Both the position numbers and the translations under genes were made by a program. Shown piece after piece: positions 24,830 through 33,678 of a stretch of 64,000 bases of DNA (positions are counted from its first letter, which is position 1; each line of letters opens with the position of its first letter). Under the pieces are notes generated by a model that ran no database searches, had not been told where the DNA came from, and saw only the letters and a list, made by a program, of their open reading frames with translations. The stretch spans positions 248,001 to 312,000 of the forward strand of contig NZ_RBWU01000005.1 of NCBI RefSeq assembly GCF_003634705.1. Direction: 5' to 3'. The DNA is from Actinomadura pelletieri DSM 43383 (GTDB lineage Bacteria > Actinomycetota > Actinomycetes > Streptosporangiales > Streptosporangiaceae).

Positions 24830-26179
24830 CTAGCCGCGCAGGCGCTCCCAGGGGCCGGTGATCGCGAACGTGGCGCCCGGGTCGGACTGCCGGTTGGCGA
24901 ACAGGATCCTGCCGTCCGGAGAGAACGTGACGCCGGTGAACTCGCTGCCGTTGAGGGCGTTGCGGGCCATCGCGAACGGCTTGTTCTCGCGGGTCGTGCC
25001 GACGAGGTACTGCTCGCCGTCGCCGTCCTCGGCGAGGATCACGCCGCCACCGTAGGGGGACACGGTGATGTTGTCCGGGCCGTCGTAACGGCCGCCCGGC
25101 TTGAAGATGAGCTGGAGTTCGATCTCGTTGCGGCGCGGGTCGTAGGTCCAGACCTGTCCGGCGTGCTCCCCGGCGGAGCCGGCCTTCTTCTCGGCGAAGC
25201 TGGCCACGAAGTACGCCTTGCCGTGACCCCACCAGGCGCCTTCGAGCTTCTGACTCCTGGTGATCTTGTCGAACTGCTTGCGGATGGACGTCTGCTTCGC
25301 CGCCGGGTCGGGGACGGCCACCCAGCGGGCGTGCAGCCGGGTCCCGGGCTCGGTGACGAGCGACAGGTCGGGGACGTCCCGCACGTTCAGCGCCTCCAGC
25401 CGCCCGCCCGCCAGGTAGGAGTGGTAGCCGCCGCGGTGTTCGCGGGGACGGAACCGGTAGAACAGCCCGAACGGCTTGGACGCGTCCTCGGTCAGGTAGG
25501 CGATGTTGGTGTGCGGGTCGACGGCGACGGCCTCGTGCGAGAACCGGCCGAGGCCGGTCAGCGGGACGGGCTTGGTGTCCCTGCCGTACGGGTCGACCTC
25601 GAAGACCCAGCCGTGGCTCTTGGTCTCCCCGCCGATGCCCTCGGTCTCCTCGCAGGTCAGCCAGGTTCCCCAGGGAGTGCGGCCGCCCGCGCAGTTCACG
25701 GCCGTCCCGGCGAGGCTGACGTACTGCGACACCAGGTTCCCGTGGCGGTCGACCTCCAGGGTGGTGGTGCCGCCGTAGGCCGCCGGGTCGTAGGTCAGCT
25801 CGGGCGGCGCGACGGCGCGCGTGCCGCCGTTGCCCTGCTCGTGGTTGCGCACCAGCAGGGTGTTGCCGCGCCTGCCACTGGCCTTGCCGTTGCCCTTTCC
25901 GGGACGGCTCGCGGGGAACGTCGCGGTCCCGTCGTGGGCGCCGGGGACGACGACGCCGTCGGAGATGGGGTCGCCCTCCACCGACAGCGTCTTGTACGAG
26001 AAGCCCTTGGGCAGGTCCAGGACGCCCTTGGGGTCGGGGATCAGCGGGCCGTAGCCGTACGCCTCACCGGTGTCGGCGCCCGCGGAGGTCTGGAAGATTC
26101 CGTCCAGGCTTCCGGCGAGGGCGATCGACAGCGCGCCGGCCGCGCCGCCCTTGACAACTCCGCGACGGGTCACGGTCAT
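24830..26179 (-). CDS. phoX: PhoX-family alkaline phosphatase (DUF839), Tat-exported
   Basis: 449 aa, starting at ATG 26179 with AAGGAG upstream. A twin-arginine signal opens the protein (TRRGVVKGGAAGALSIALAG) and ends near residue 40. DUF839/PhoX segments follow: LLVRNHEQ, GGTTTLEVDRHGN, GTWLTCEET, GRFSHEAVAVDP and LFYRFRP, then a late DGPDNITVSP. PhoX enzymes use Ca and Fe to release phosphate from organic monoesters outside the cell. Two adjacent 11-bp repeats of the PHO-box type lie 44 bp upstream, so control by PhoP under phosphate limitation is likely. The Tat translocase subunit tatB is in this window. Confidence 0.88.
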   Translation of the reverse strand: MTVTRRGVVKGGAAGALSIALAGSLDGIFQTSAGADTGEAYGYGPLIPDPKGVLDLPKGFSYKTLSVEGDPISDGVVVPGAHDGTATFPASRPGKGNGKASGRRGNTLLVRNHEQGNGGTRAVAPPELTYDPAAYGGTTTLEVDRHGNLVSQYVSLAGTAVNCAGGRTPWGTWLTCEETEGIGGETKSHGWVFEVDPYGRDTKPVPLTGLGRFSHEAVAVDPHTNIAYLTEDASKPFGLFYRFRPREHRGGYHSYLAGGRLEALNVRDVPDLSLVTEPGTRLHARWVAVPDPAAKQTSIRKQFDKITRSQKLEGAWWGHGKAYFVASFAEKKAGSAGEHAGQVWTYDPRRNEIELQLIFKPGGRYDGPDNITVSPYGGGVILAEDGDGEQYLVGTTRENKPFAMARNALNGSEFTGVTFSPDGRILFANRQSDPGATFAITGPWERLRG

Positions 26180-26222
26180 GGGGACTCCTTCACGTGGTGG
26201 GATCACGCGGGAGCCTGGTCGC

Positions 26223-26266
26223 CGCCCTTGAACCGGCGGTGAACCGGCACCGGCGGTGCGGCGAAC
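26223..26266 (-). promoter_or_regulatory. PHO-box-like direct repeats upstream of phoX
   Basis: On the minus strand two adjacent 11-bp units, GTTCACCGCCG (26244-26234) and GTTCAAGGGCG (26233-26223), fit the direct-repeat PhoP box of streptomycetes (consensus G-K-T-C-A-Y-Y-Y-R-S-G). A third GTTC unit (GTTCGCCGCAC, 26266-26256) lies exactly 22 bp further upstream, keeping the 11-bp phase. The proximal unit ends 44 bp before the phoX start. Confidence 0.7.
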
Positions 26267-26293
26267 CCCCAGGACAATCTTGTTTCGGACATG

Positions 26294-28168
26294 TCAGAGA
26301 TGGCGACGCTGTGTGGTTTTTTCCGTTTCGTAGCGTGCGCGGGCACGCCGGGTGTCGTCGCGTGTCGACGTCTCGGCGACGGGGACGTCCCACCACGCGC
26401 CGCTGTCCGGCGCGGGGGCGAGCGGGTCGGTCTCGACGTGCACGACCGTCGTCCGGGACGAGGCGACCGCCGTGCGGAGCGCCTCGCGGAAACCGTCGGT
26501 GTCGTTCGCGCGGAGCACGTCCGCGCCGAGGCTGGCGGCGTTCGCGGCGAGGTCGACCGGGAGCGTGTCGCCGTCGAGCCCGGTGGCGGTGCGGGCCCGG
26601 TACCGGGTGCCGAACCGGGCCGCGCCGACCGATTCCGACAGGTTCCCGATCGAGGCGAACCCGTGGTTCTGAACGAGGACGACGACCAGCTTGATCCCTT
26701 CGGCGACGGCCGTGACCAGCTCCTGCGCCATCATCAGGTACGAGCCGTCCCCGACCAGGACGAACACCTCGCGGTCGGGCGCGGCCATCTTCACGCCGAG
26801 CCCGCCCGCGATCTCGTAGCCCATGCACGAGTAGCCGTACTCGACGTGGTAGCCCTTCGGATCGCGGGTCCGCCACAGTTTGTGCAGGTCGCCCGGCATG
26901 GAACCGGCGGCGCAGACCACCACGTCCCGGGGTCCGGCCGCCGCGTTGACGATCCCGATGATCTCCGACTGGGTGGGCGGTGTTCCGGTCTTCGCCCCGG
27001 CGCGGGGCCGGTACGCGTCGTCGACGACGGTGTTCCATCTGGCCATCAGCGCCCTGGCCTCGTCCTGGTAGGCGCGGGCGACGGTGTGGCCGCCGAGGGC
27101 CTTGTCGAGACCGCTGAGGGCCTCCCGGGCGTCGGCGACGACGGCCGTCCCGCCGAGTTTGACCGCGTCGGGACGGGCGACATTGATGTTCACGAACCGG
27201 ACGTTCGGGGCGGCGAACAGGCTGCGGGACGCGGTCGTGAAGTCGCTGTACCGGGTCCCGACGCCGACGACGACGTCGGCGCGGCGGGCCAGCGCGTTGG
27301 CGGCGGTCGTGCCGGTGGCGCCGATCGCGCCGACCGCGCGTTCGTGGTCCCAGGGCAGGGCGCCCTTCCCGGCCTGCGTCTCCGCGACAGGGATGCCCGT
27401 GCGTTCGGCGAACGTCCGCAACACGTCGGTGGCGCCGGAGTAGATGACGCCGCCGCCCGCCACGACCAGCGGTCGTTCCGCCGCCAGCAGGACGGCGGCC
27501 GCCTCCTCCAGCGCGGCGGGCTCGGGCACCGGACGAGGGATCCGCCACACCCGGCGGGCGAACAGCTCCTCCGGCCAGTCGTACGCCTCGGCCTGCACGT
27601 CCTGCGGGAGGGCGAGGGTGACCGCGCCGGTCTCGGCCGGGTCGGTCAGCACCCGCATCGCGGCGAGCAGCGCGTCCGGCAACTGTTCAGGCCGGTTGAC
27701 GCGGTCCCAGTACTTCGAGACGGGCTTGAAGCAGTCGTTGACCGACACGTCGTAGGAGCGGGCGTCCTCCAGTTCCTGCAGCACCGGGTTGGCGACGCGG
27801 GTCGCGAAGATGTCGCCCGGCAGGAGCAGCACGGGCAGCCGGTTGATCGTGGCCAGCGCCGCGCCCGTCACCATGTTCGTCGCGCCCGGCCCGATGGACG
27901 TGGTGCAGGCGAACGTGGCGGTCCGGTCGTTCATCCGCGCGTATCCGGCGGCGGTGTGCACCATCGCCTGCTCGTTACGCGCCATGTAGTACGGGACGTC
28001 GTTGTTCTCCAGCAGCGCGTTCTCCAGCAGCGCCTGGCCGATCCCGGCGACGTTGCCGTGCCCGAAGATGCCGAAGCAGCCCGCGAAGAAGCGGCGTTCG
28101 TGGCCGTCCCGCTCGCTGTGCTGCGCCGCGAGGAAACGGACGACGGCCTGCCCGACCGTGAGCCTCAT
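26294..28168 (-). CDS. iolD: 3D-(3,5/4)-trihydroxycyclohexane-1,2-dione hydrolase IolD
   Basis: 624 aa, starting at ATG 28168 in an ATGA overlap with iolB. It is a ThDP enzyme: N-terminal pyrimidine-binding domain with YYMARNEQAMVHTAAGYAR (catalytic Glu), a central domain, and the C-terminal ThDP signature GDGSYLMMAQELVTAV with Asn in VQNHGFASIG. The N-terminal wording (MRLTVGQAVVRFLAAQHSER, FFAGCFGIFGHGN) is specific for IolD. It opens the inositol-derived ring to 5-deoxy-D-glucuronate. It is the last gene of the inositol operon; phoX follows after 114 bp with its own control region. Confidence 0.95.
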   Translation of the reverse strand: MRLTVGQAVVRFLAAQHSERDGHERRFFAGCFGIFGHGNVAGIGQALLENALLENNDVPYYMARNEQAMVHTAAGYARMNDRTATFACTTSIGPGATNMVTGAALATINRLPVLLLPGDIFATRVANPVLQELEDARSYDVSVNDCFKPVSKYWDRVNRPEQLPDALLAAMRVLTDPAETGAVTLALPQDVQAEAYDWPEELFARRVWRIPRPVPEPAALEEAAAVLLAAERPLVVAGGGVIYSGATDVLRTFAERTGIPVAETQAGKGALPWDHERAVGAIGATGTTAANALARRADVVVGVGTRYSDFTTASRSLFAAPNVRFVNINVARPDAVKLGGTAVVADAREALSGLDKALGGHTVARAYQDEARALMARWNTVVDDAYRPRAGAKTGTPPTQSEIIGIVNAAAGPRDVVVCAAGSMPGDLHKLWRTRDPKGYHVEYGYSCMGYEIAGGLGVKMAAPDREVFVLVGDGSYLMMAQELVTAVAEGIKLVVVLVQNHGFASIGNLSESVGAARFGTRYRARTATGLDGDTLPVDLAANAASLGADVLRANDTDGFREALRTAVASSRTTVVHVETDPLAPAPDSGAWWDVPVAETSTRDDTRRARARYETEKTTQRRHL

Positions 28169-29019
28169 GTTCGTCCCTCCGCCGAGGTCAGCGGCAGCCG
28201 CGGATCGACCGCCTGCTCCTGCCAGGTGTCGCGGATCCAGGCGTGCGCCGGGTCGTCACAGATCCGCCAGGCCCGCTCCGCTCCCGGTCCGGCCATCACG
28301 TTCAGGTAGTACAGGTCGTGTCCGGGCACCGCCATCGACGGCCCGTGCCAGCCGCTCGGAACCAGCACCACGTCGCCCGTGCGGACCTCGGCCAGCACGT
28401 CGGGCCCGCCGTAGACGCGCTGGTAGCCCATCCCGGTCTCGCCCGCGACCTCGAAGTAGTAGATCTCCTCCAGCACCGACTCGCCGGGCCGGTCCTCGTC
28501 GTGCTTGTGCGGCGGGAACGACGACCAGCAACCGCCCGGTGTCAGCACCTCGCACGCGATCAGCTTCTCGGCGAAGGGGAACGCCTCGGGCGTGCCGAAG
28601 TTGTTGACCTGGCGGCTCGCCGGCCCGGCGCCGCGCAGCTCCACGGGGACGTTCCCGGCCGGGCCGTAACGCGGTTCCAGCCGCGTCGCGCAGCGGGCCC
28701 CGGCCAGCGCGAACCGGCCCCTGCCCCGGACCGTCACCCGCGCGTCACGTGGGACGTACGCGAAGTCGCCGACCCGGCTGAAGACGCTGTCCCGGCCTTC
28801 CAGTTCGAACGTCGTCCCGTCGCATTCGACCGCACACGACCCGGCCAAGGGCAGCACGATCGTCTCGAACTCGCCCGTGTCGAACTCGTGCGCGCCGCCG
28901 TCCGGCAACTCCAGGACGCGGAGCGCCGCGTACCCCCATCCGGCCGACTCGGGCGTCACGACCAGGTCGTACGGGCCCTCACCGGCGGTTCCCGCGGGCA
29001 GGTGCAGGTTCTTGTTCAC
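28165..29019 (-). CDS. iolB: 5-deoxy-glucuronate isomerase IolB
   Basis: 284 aa, starting at GTG 29019 with GGAGGG upstream. KduI/IolB double-cupin landmarks: WGYAALRVLELPDGG near residue 28, SRVGDFAYVPRDA, WSSFPPHKHDEDRPG with the metal ligands His-x-His and Glu, LEEIYYFEVAGETGMGYQRV, and VLVPSGWHGPSMAVPGHDLY. It isomerises 5-deoxy-D-glucuronate to 5-deoxy-2-keto-gluconate, the substrate of IolC. It is translationally coupled to iolD and 14 bp after iolC. Confidence 0.95.
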   Translation of the reverse strand: MNKNLHLPAGTAGEGPYDLVVTPESAGWGYAALRVLELPDGGAHEFDTGEFETIVLPLAGSCAVECDGTTFELEGRDSVFSRVGDFAYVPRDARVTVRGRGRFALAGARCATRLEPRYGPAGNVPVELRGAGPASRQVNNFGTPEAFPFAEKLIACEVLTPGGCWSSFPPHKHDEDRPGESVLEEIYYFEVAGETGMGYQRVYGGPDVLAEVRTGDVVLVPSGWHGPSMAVPGHDLYYLNVMAGPGAERAWRICDDPAHAWIRDTWQEQAVDPRLPLTSAEGRT

Positions 29020-29033
29020 AGGCCCTCCACTGT

Positions 29034-29996
29034 TCAGGGGGCGGTCTCGCCCATCAGCGTCTCGACCTCGTCGCCGTCCGGCATGGCCGCCGCGCACGCG
29101 AGGCGGGACGCGACGATCGCGCCCGCCGCGTTCGCGAACGCCATGACACGCGGCAGGCTCCAGCCGGACAGCAGGCCGTGGCACAGCGCCCCGCCGAACG
29201 CGTCGCCCGCGCCGAGCCCGTTGACGACCTCGACCGGGACGGGCGGCGACTCCACCGTCTCGCCGCCGGAGTCGACGGCGAGGACCCCGTCCGGGCCGCG
29301 TTTGACGACGGCGAGCCGGACGCCCCGGTCGAGGAGCGCCCGCGCGGCCCGCATCGGGTCGCTCTCACCGACCGCGACCTCGCATTCGGTGGTGTTGCCT
29401 ACCGCGACCGTGGCGTGTTCGAGCGCCTCGCCCGCCGCGCGCCGCGCCTGCGCCGCGGACTCCCAGAACATGGGCCGGTGGTCGAGGTCGACGACGGTGA
29501 CCTCGGCGCGGCGCCGCCAGGACAGCGCGGCGAGCGTCGCGGCCCTGGACGGTTCGGCGCACAGCCCGGTCATGGTCGTCCACAGCACGCGGGCCGTCTC
29601 GATCGCGGGCCGCTCCAGCTCCTCGACCTTGATCTCCAGGTCGGGGGCCTTTGGCTGCCGGTAGAAGTACAGCGGGAAGTCGTCCGGCGGGAACAGCTCG
29701 CAGAACGTCACGGGCGTCGGGAGGTCGGGGACGTCCGCGACGAACCGGGCGTCCACCCCGTACTCGGCGAGCGCGCGGCGGACGAACCGGCCGAACGGGT
29801 CGGCGCCGGTGCGGGTGATCACGGCGGAGCGGCGGCCGTGCCGGGCGGCGGCGACCGCGACGTTGGTGGGGCTGCCGCCGAGGAACTTGCCGAACGTGTC
29901 CACCTCGTCCAGCCGGACGCCGGACTGGAGCGGGTACAGGTCGACGCCGACGCGGCCCATGGTGATGACATCGAAGGGGTCCGCGCCGCCGGTCAC
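29034..29996 (-). CDS. iolC: 5-dehydro-2-deoxygluconokinase IolC
   Basis: 320 aa, starting at GTG 29996 overlapping the iolE-like stop (GTGA). It is a PfkB-family sugar kinase: FDVITMGRVGVDLYPLQSG at the N-terminus, FLGGSPTNVAVAAARHG as substrate loop, the IolC-typical FPLYFYRQPKAPDLEI, and the anion-hole/catalytic motif NGLGAGDAFGGAL with Asp. It phosphorylates 2-deoxy-5-keto-gluconate before aldol cleavage. The aldolase IolJ is not in this window. Confidence 0.95.
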   Translation of the reverse strand: MTGGADPFDVITMGRVGVDLYPLQSGVRLDEVDTFGKFLGGSPTNVAVAAARHGRRSAVITRTGADPFGRFVRRALAEYGVDARFVADVPDLPTPVTFCELFPPDDFPLYFYRQPKAPDLEIKVEELERPAIETARVLWTTMTGLCAEPSRAATLAALSWRRRAEVTVVDLDHRPMFWESAAQARRAAGEALEHATVAVGNTTECEVAVGESDPMRAARALLDRGVRLAVVKRGPDGVLAVDSGGETVESPPVPVEVVNGLGAGDAFGGALCHGLLSGWSLPRVMAFANAAGAIVASRLACAAAMPDGDEVETLMGETAP

Positions 29997-30874
29997 GAGG
30001 CGATCCCGGCGAGGTAGTCGACGCAGGCGCGCACGTCCGTCACCGGGCCTGCTCCAGGGGCGGGTTCGTGGTCGATGACGGTGTCCTGCTCCAGGACGTA
30101 CCAGCCGTCGTACCCGGCGTCCTCCAAGGAGCCGATGATGCCGGGGATGTCGATGTCGCCCGCGCCGAGCGGCCGGTAGATGCCGGTGCGGACGGCGTCG
30201 GTGTAGGTCGTCCGGCCCGTCTGGACGTCGTCGGCGAGGGCGGCGTCCACGTCCTTGAGGTGGACGTGCGCGATACGCGTGGCGGCGCGCGCGGCCAGTT
30301 CGACGGGGTCGGCGCCACCGATGAGCAGGTGGCCGGTGTCCAGGCACAGCGGGATCGCGGACCCGTCGAGGACACGCTCCACCTCGGTGGACGTCTCCAC
30401 CATCGTGCCGACATGGGGGTGCAGCACCGCCCGGACGCCGGACTCGGCGGCGAGCGCGGCGATCCGGTCGAGGTTGGTGAGAAGCGCCGTCCAGCCCGCG
30501 GCGTCGAGCGGTGGTCGCCCGTCGTAGCCGTCGCGGCCGTGCACGGCGGCCAACACCAGCGTCAACGCACTGTTGCCGCGTTCCATGGCGAATCCGGACA
30601 GAACCATCCGCGCCTCGGGAAGCGGGTCGCACTCCGGATCGTGCAGCACGAGCGGCGCGAACCCGCCGACCGGACGGAGCCCGTACTCGTCCAGCACGGC
30701 GGCGCGCCCGGCGGCGTGCCGAGGCAGGAAGCCGTCCGGGCCGAACTCCGTGGCGGCCAGCCCGAGGTCTTGCATCTCCGCGAGCACCCGTCCGGGGGCC
30801 AGCTGGTGCCCCCAGCCGGGCACCTCGCACACCCCCCACGAGATCGGCGCGCCCGCCACCCGGTCCTTGTTCAC
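29993..30874 (-). CDS. IolE/IolI-like sugar isomerase-epimerase family protein
   Basis: 293 aa from GTG 30874, preceded by GGAGG; a GTG at 30889 is less well placed. It is an AP-endonuclease-2-type TIM barrel: APISWGVCEVPGWGHQL at the start, EFGPDGFLP, VLHPHVGTMVET (metal His), LCLDTGHLLIGG, AHVHLKDV and a final YDGWYVLEQDT. The acidic, His and Glu metal ligands are retained. Within an iol operon this should be inosose dehydratase (IolE) or inosose isomerase (IolI). Sequence alone does not separate them, though a missing IolE elsewhere in the operon favours the dehydratase. Confidence 0.82.
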   Translation of the reverse strand: MNKDRVAGAPISWGVCEVPGWGHQLAPGRVLAEMQDLGLAATEFGPDGFLPRHAAGRAAVLDEYGLRPVGGFAPLVLHDPECDPLPEARMVLSGFAMERGNSALTLVLAAVHGRDGYDGRPPLDAAGWTALLTNLDRIAALAAESGVRAVLHPHVGTMVETSTEVERVLDGSAIPLCLDTGHLLIGGADPVELAARAATRIAHVHLKDVDAALADDVQTGRTTYTDAVRTGIYRPLGAGDIDIPGIIGSLEDAGYDGWYVLEQDTVIDHEPAPGAGPVTDVRACVDYLAGIAS

Positions 30875-30890
30875 CGACTCGCCTCCCACC

Positions 30891-31751
30891 TCATCGAACG
30901 GTGGCCGCCCCCACCTCGTCGCCGCGAAGGTCCGCGACCTCGATCATGACCGAACCGGCCAGGTCGAACCCACCGACGCACGCCAGATATCCGGGGGCGT
31001 CCCAGTCGTCGCCGCCGGGCCGTCCGCCGAGGGGCAGGTACGTCCCGCCCGCCTGCCGGACCAGCAGCAGCGCGGCCGCGACGTCCCAGGCGTTGATGGA
31101 CGCGTCGTAGGCGACGTCCGTCCAGCCCGCCGCGACGTGCGCGAGGGTGAGCGCGGCGCTGCCCGGTTTGCGGACGTGGGCGAACGCGTCGGTCATCAGG
31201 CCGTACCGCCGCAGCACCTCGTCCCGGTCGCCGACGCGCAGGTCACGGACGCTGGGGTAGGACGTGGCGACCACGGCCGTCGCGTCATGGGTCGCGCCAC
31301 GGCTGCGGAGCGGCTCGCCGTTGCAGGTGGCGCCGTCCAGCGAGGCGAGGAACATGTCCTCACGGACCGGGTCGTACACGGCGCCCGCGACCAGCTCGCC
31401 GCCCGCGACGGCGGCGACGGACACGCAGAAGAACGGCAGGCCGACCGCGAAGTTCGCGGTCCCGTCGATGGGGTCCACGTACCAGCGGATCCCGTCGTCG
31501 GAGTCGGCCGAGCCGCCGCGCGTCCCGCCCTCCTCACCGACGACGACGCTGCCCGGGGAGTGCTCGGCGAGCACGTTCCGGATCGTCTCCTCCGCCGCGC
31601 GGTCGTGCTCGGTGACCGGGTCGTGGCGGTCCTTCTTCTCATCGACCTTGGGGCGGGAGCGGAACGCCTCGCGCAACCGCCCGCCGGGGGCGCGGGCCGC
31701 GAGTTCGGCGATCTCGGCGAGCTTCCGGGAGGCGGGCACGTCGACGTTCAT
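30891..31751 (-). CDS. Inositol monophosphatase family protein
   Basis: 286 aa, starting at ATG 31751. Metal and active-site motifs of the IMPase family are complete: VVGEEGG (Glu), WYVDPIDGTANFAVGLPFF, and the second motif SINAWDVAAALLLVRQAGG. It hydrolyses myo-inositol-1-phosphate or related sugar phosphates with Mg. It is the first gene of the minus-strand inositol operon, 16 bp before the iolE-like gene, so it probably supplies free inositol to catabolism. Imidazoleglycerol- or histidinol-phosphatase activity is known for relatives and cannot be excluded. Confidence 0.9.
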   Translation of the reverse strand: MNVDVPASRKLAEIAELAARAPGGRLREAFRSRPKVDEKKDRHDPVTEHDRAAEETIRNVLAEHSPGSVVVGEEGGTRGGSADSDDGIRWYVDPIDGTANFAVGLPFFCVSVAAVAGGELVAGAVYDPVREDMFLASLDGATCNGEPLRSRGATHDATAVVATSYPSVRDLRVGDRDEVLRRYGLMTDAFAHVRKPGSAALTLAHVAAGWTDVAYDASINAWDVAAALLLVRQAGGTYLPLGGRPGGDDWDAPGYLACVGGFDLAGSVMIEVADLRGDEVGAATVR

Positions 31752-31866
31752 TCGTCTCCTTCGAGTGGTGGCGAAATCGGGCGCGCTCGTCTCGACCGTA
31801 TCCGAGCGCCCGCGTTACACGTCTCCCGGCACGGGCAGGGGACGACCTACGACCGAGGAGGCAGCG

Positions 31867-33669
31867 ATGGCACGACAGGTGGCCGACTACGTCCTTCGGC
31901 GGCTGACCGAGTGGGGCGTGGAGCGGGTCTTCGGCTATCCCGGGGACGGCATCAACGGGATGCTCGGCGCGTTCGACCGGGCCGAGGGGAAGCCGGAGTT
32001 CATCCAGACCCGGCACGAGGAGATGGCCGCGTTCATGGCCGTCGGGCACGCCAAGTTCACCGGCGAGGTGGGCTGCTGCGTGGCGACGTCCGGACCGGGC
32101 GCGATCCATCTGCTGAACGGCCTGTACGACGCGAAGCTGGACCACCAGCCCGTGGTCGCGATCATCGGGCAGCAGAAGCGGCTCGCGCAGGGTTCCCACT
32201 ACCAGCAGGAGGTCGCGCTGGAGAACCTGTTCTCCGACGTGTCCGAGTACTGCCAGATCTGCATGCACCCCGGGCAGGTCCGGCATGTCATCGACCGGGC
32301 GTTCAAGACCGCACTGACCGCACGCGGCGTCGCGACCATCATCATTCCGGAGGACGTCCAGGAGGCGGCCGCGGAGCCGTCGCCGCCGAAGGAGCACGGC
32401 GCGGTGTACTCCAGCGTCGGCTGGAGCCGCCCGCGCGTCCTGCCGAACCGGGAGGAGCTGCGCAAGGCCGCCGACATCCTCAACGAGGGGCAGCGGGTCG
32501 CGATGCTCGTCGGGCAGGGCGCGGCGAACGCGCGGACCGAACTGGTCGAGGCGGCGGACCTGCTCGGCGCGGGCATCGCCAAGGCCCTGCTCGGACGGGA
32601 GGTCGTGCCCGACACGCTGCCGTTCGTGACCGGGCCCATCGGGCTGCTCGGCTCCAAGGCCAGCGATGAGATGATCATGAACTGCGACACCCTGTTCATG
32701 ATCGGCACCAGCTTTCCGTACGCCGAGTGGCTCCCGGACGAGGGCAGCTGCCGCGGCGTCGAGATCGACATCGACGGACGCATGATCGGCATCCGGTATC
32801 CGATGGACGCCCATGTCGTCGGCGACGCCAAGGAGACCCTCAGGGAGCTGCTCCCGATGCTGCGGCGCAAGAAGGACCGAGCGTGGCGGGAGGAGATCGA
32901 GGAGAACGTCCGGGCCTGGAACAGCGTGATGGAGAAGCGCGCCGGGCAGAGCTTCGACGGCAAGATCAACCCGCAGGCCGTGGCGCACGAGCTGTCGCCG
33001 CTGCTCCCGGACGGCGCCATCCTCACCGCCGACTCCGGGTCGGCCACCAACTGGTGGGCCCGCCATCTCAAACTCCGCGACGGTATGCGGGCGTCGCTGT
33101 CGGGGACGCTCGCCACCATGGGACCCGGCGTCCCGTACGCGATCGCCGCGCGGTTCGCCTACCCGGACCGCCCGGTGATCTGCTTCGTCGGCGACGGCGC
33201 GTTCCAGATGAACGGCATGAACGAGATGCTCACCGTCAAGCGGTACGCCGAACGTATGGCGGGCGGCCCGCCGCTGATCTTCTGCGTGTTCAACAACCAG
33301 GACCTCAACCAGGTCACCTGGGAGCAGCGCGCGATGGGCGGCGACCCGAAGTACGAGGGCTCGCAGTCCATCCCCGACTTCCCGTACGCCGAGTTCGCGG
33401 AGATGTGCGGGTTGAGGGGCGTCTACTGCGACGAGCCGGAGCGGGTCACCGCGGCCTGGCAGGAGGCCCTGTCAAGCGACCGTCCGGTCGTGCTGGAGTT
33501 CGTGGTGGACAGTGAGATCGCCCCGATCCCGCCGCACATCATGTCGGACCAGGCCAAGAAGTCCCTCAAGGCGACCCTCAAAGACCCGCAGAGGCTCGGC
33601 ATCGCCGCCCGCGGCTTCCGGCAGAAGCTCACCGAGATGTACGAGAACATGCCCGGCCGCAAGCACTGA
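31867..33669 (+). CDS. ThDP-dependent enzyme, pyruvate oxidase/acetolactate synthase-like
   Basis: 600 aa, starting at ATG 31867 with AGGAGG upstream. The ThDP catalytic Glu is in RHEEMAAFMAVGHAK after FGYPGDGINGML. The C-terminal ThDP motif is VGDGAFQMNGMNEML with Asn in CVFNNQDLNQVTWEQR. The whole is closest to the actinomycete group annotated as thiamine-pyrophosphate-requiring protein, near pyruvate oxidase (PoxB) and glyoxylate carboligase. PoxB-type enzymes act at the membrane with quinone; no membrane helix is seen. It is divergent from the inositol operon, 115 bp between starts. No FAD or substrate specificity can be assigned with confidence. Confidence 0.85.
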   Translation: MARQVADYVLRRLTEWGVERVFGYPGDGINGMLGAFDRAEGKPEFIQTRHEEMAAFMAVGHAKFTGEVGCCVATSGPGAIHLLNGLYDAKLDHQPVVAIIGQQKRLAQGSHYQQEVALENLFSDVSEYCQICMHPGQVRHVIDRAFKTALTARGVATIIIPEDVQEAAAEPSPPKEHGAVYSSVGWSRPRVLPNREELRKAADILNEGQRVAMLVGQGAANARTELVEAADLLGAGIAKALLGREVVPDTLPFVTGPIGLLGSKASDEMIMNCDTLFMIGTSFPYAEWLPDEGSCRGVEIDIDGRMIGIRYPMDAHVVGDAKETLRELLPMLRRKKDRAWREEIEENVRAWNSVMEKRAGQSFDGKINPQAVAHELSPLLPDGAILTADSGSATNWWARHLKLRDGMRASLSGTLATMGPGVPYAIAARFAYPDRPVICFVGDGAFQMNGMNEMLTVKRYAERMAGGPPLIFCVFNNQDLNQVTWEQRAMGGDPKYEGSQSIPDFPYAEFAEMCGLRGVYCDEPERVTAAWQEALSSDRPVVLEFVVDSEIAPIPPHIMSDQAKKSLKATLKDPQRLGIAARGFRQKLTEMYENMPGRKH

Positions 33670-33678
33670 CCGGGCCGC

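Noticed and set aside
31779..31811. Inverted repeat GGGCGC...GCGCCC between the inositol operon and the ThDP gene as an operator
   Set aside because: Arms differ in length by one base, the sequence is simple GC, and no regulator gene is adjacent.
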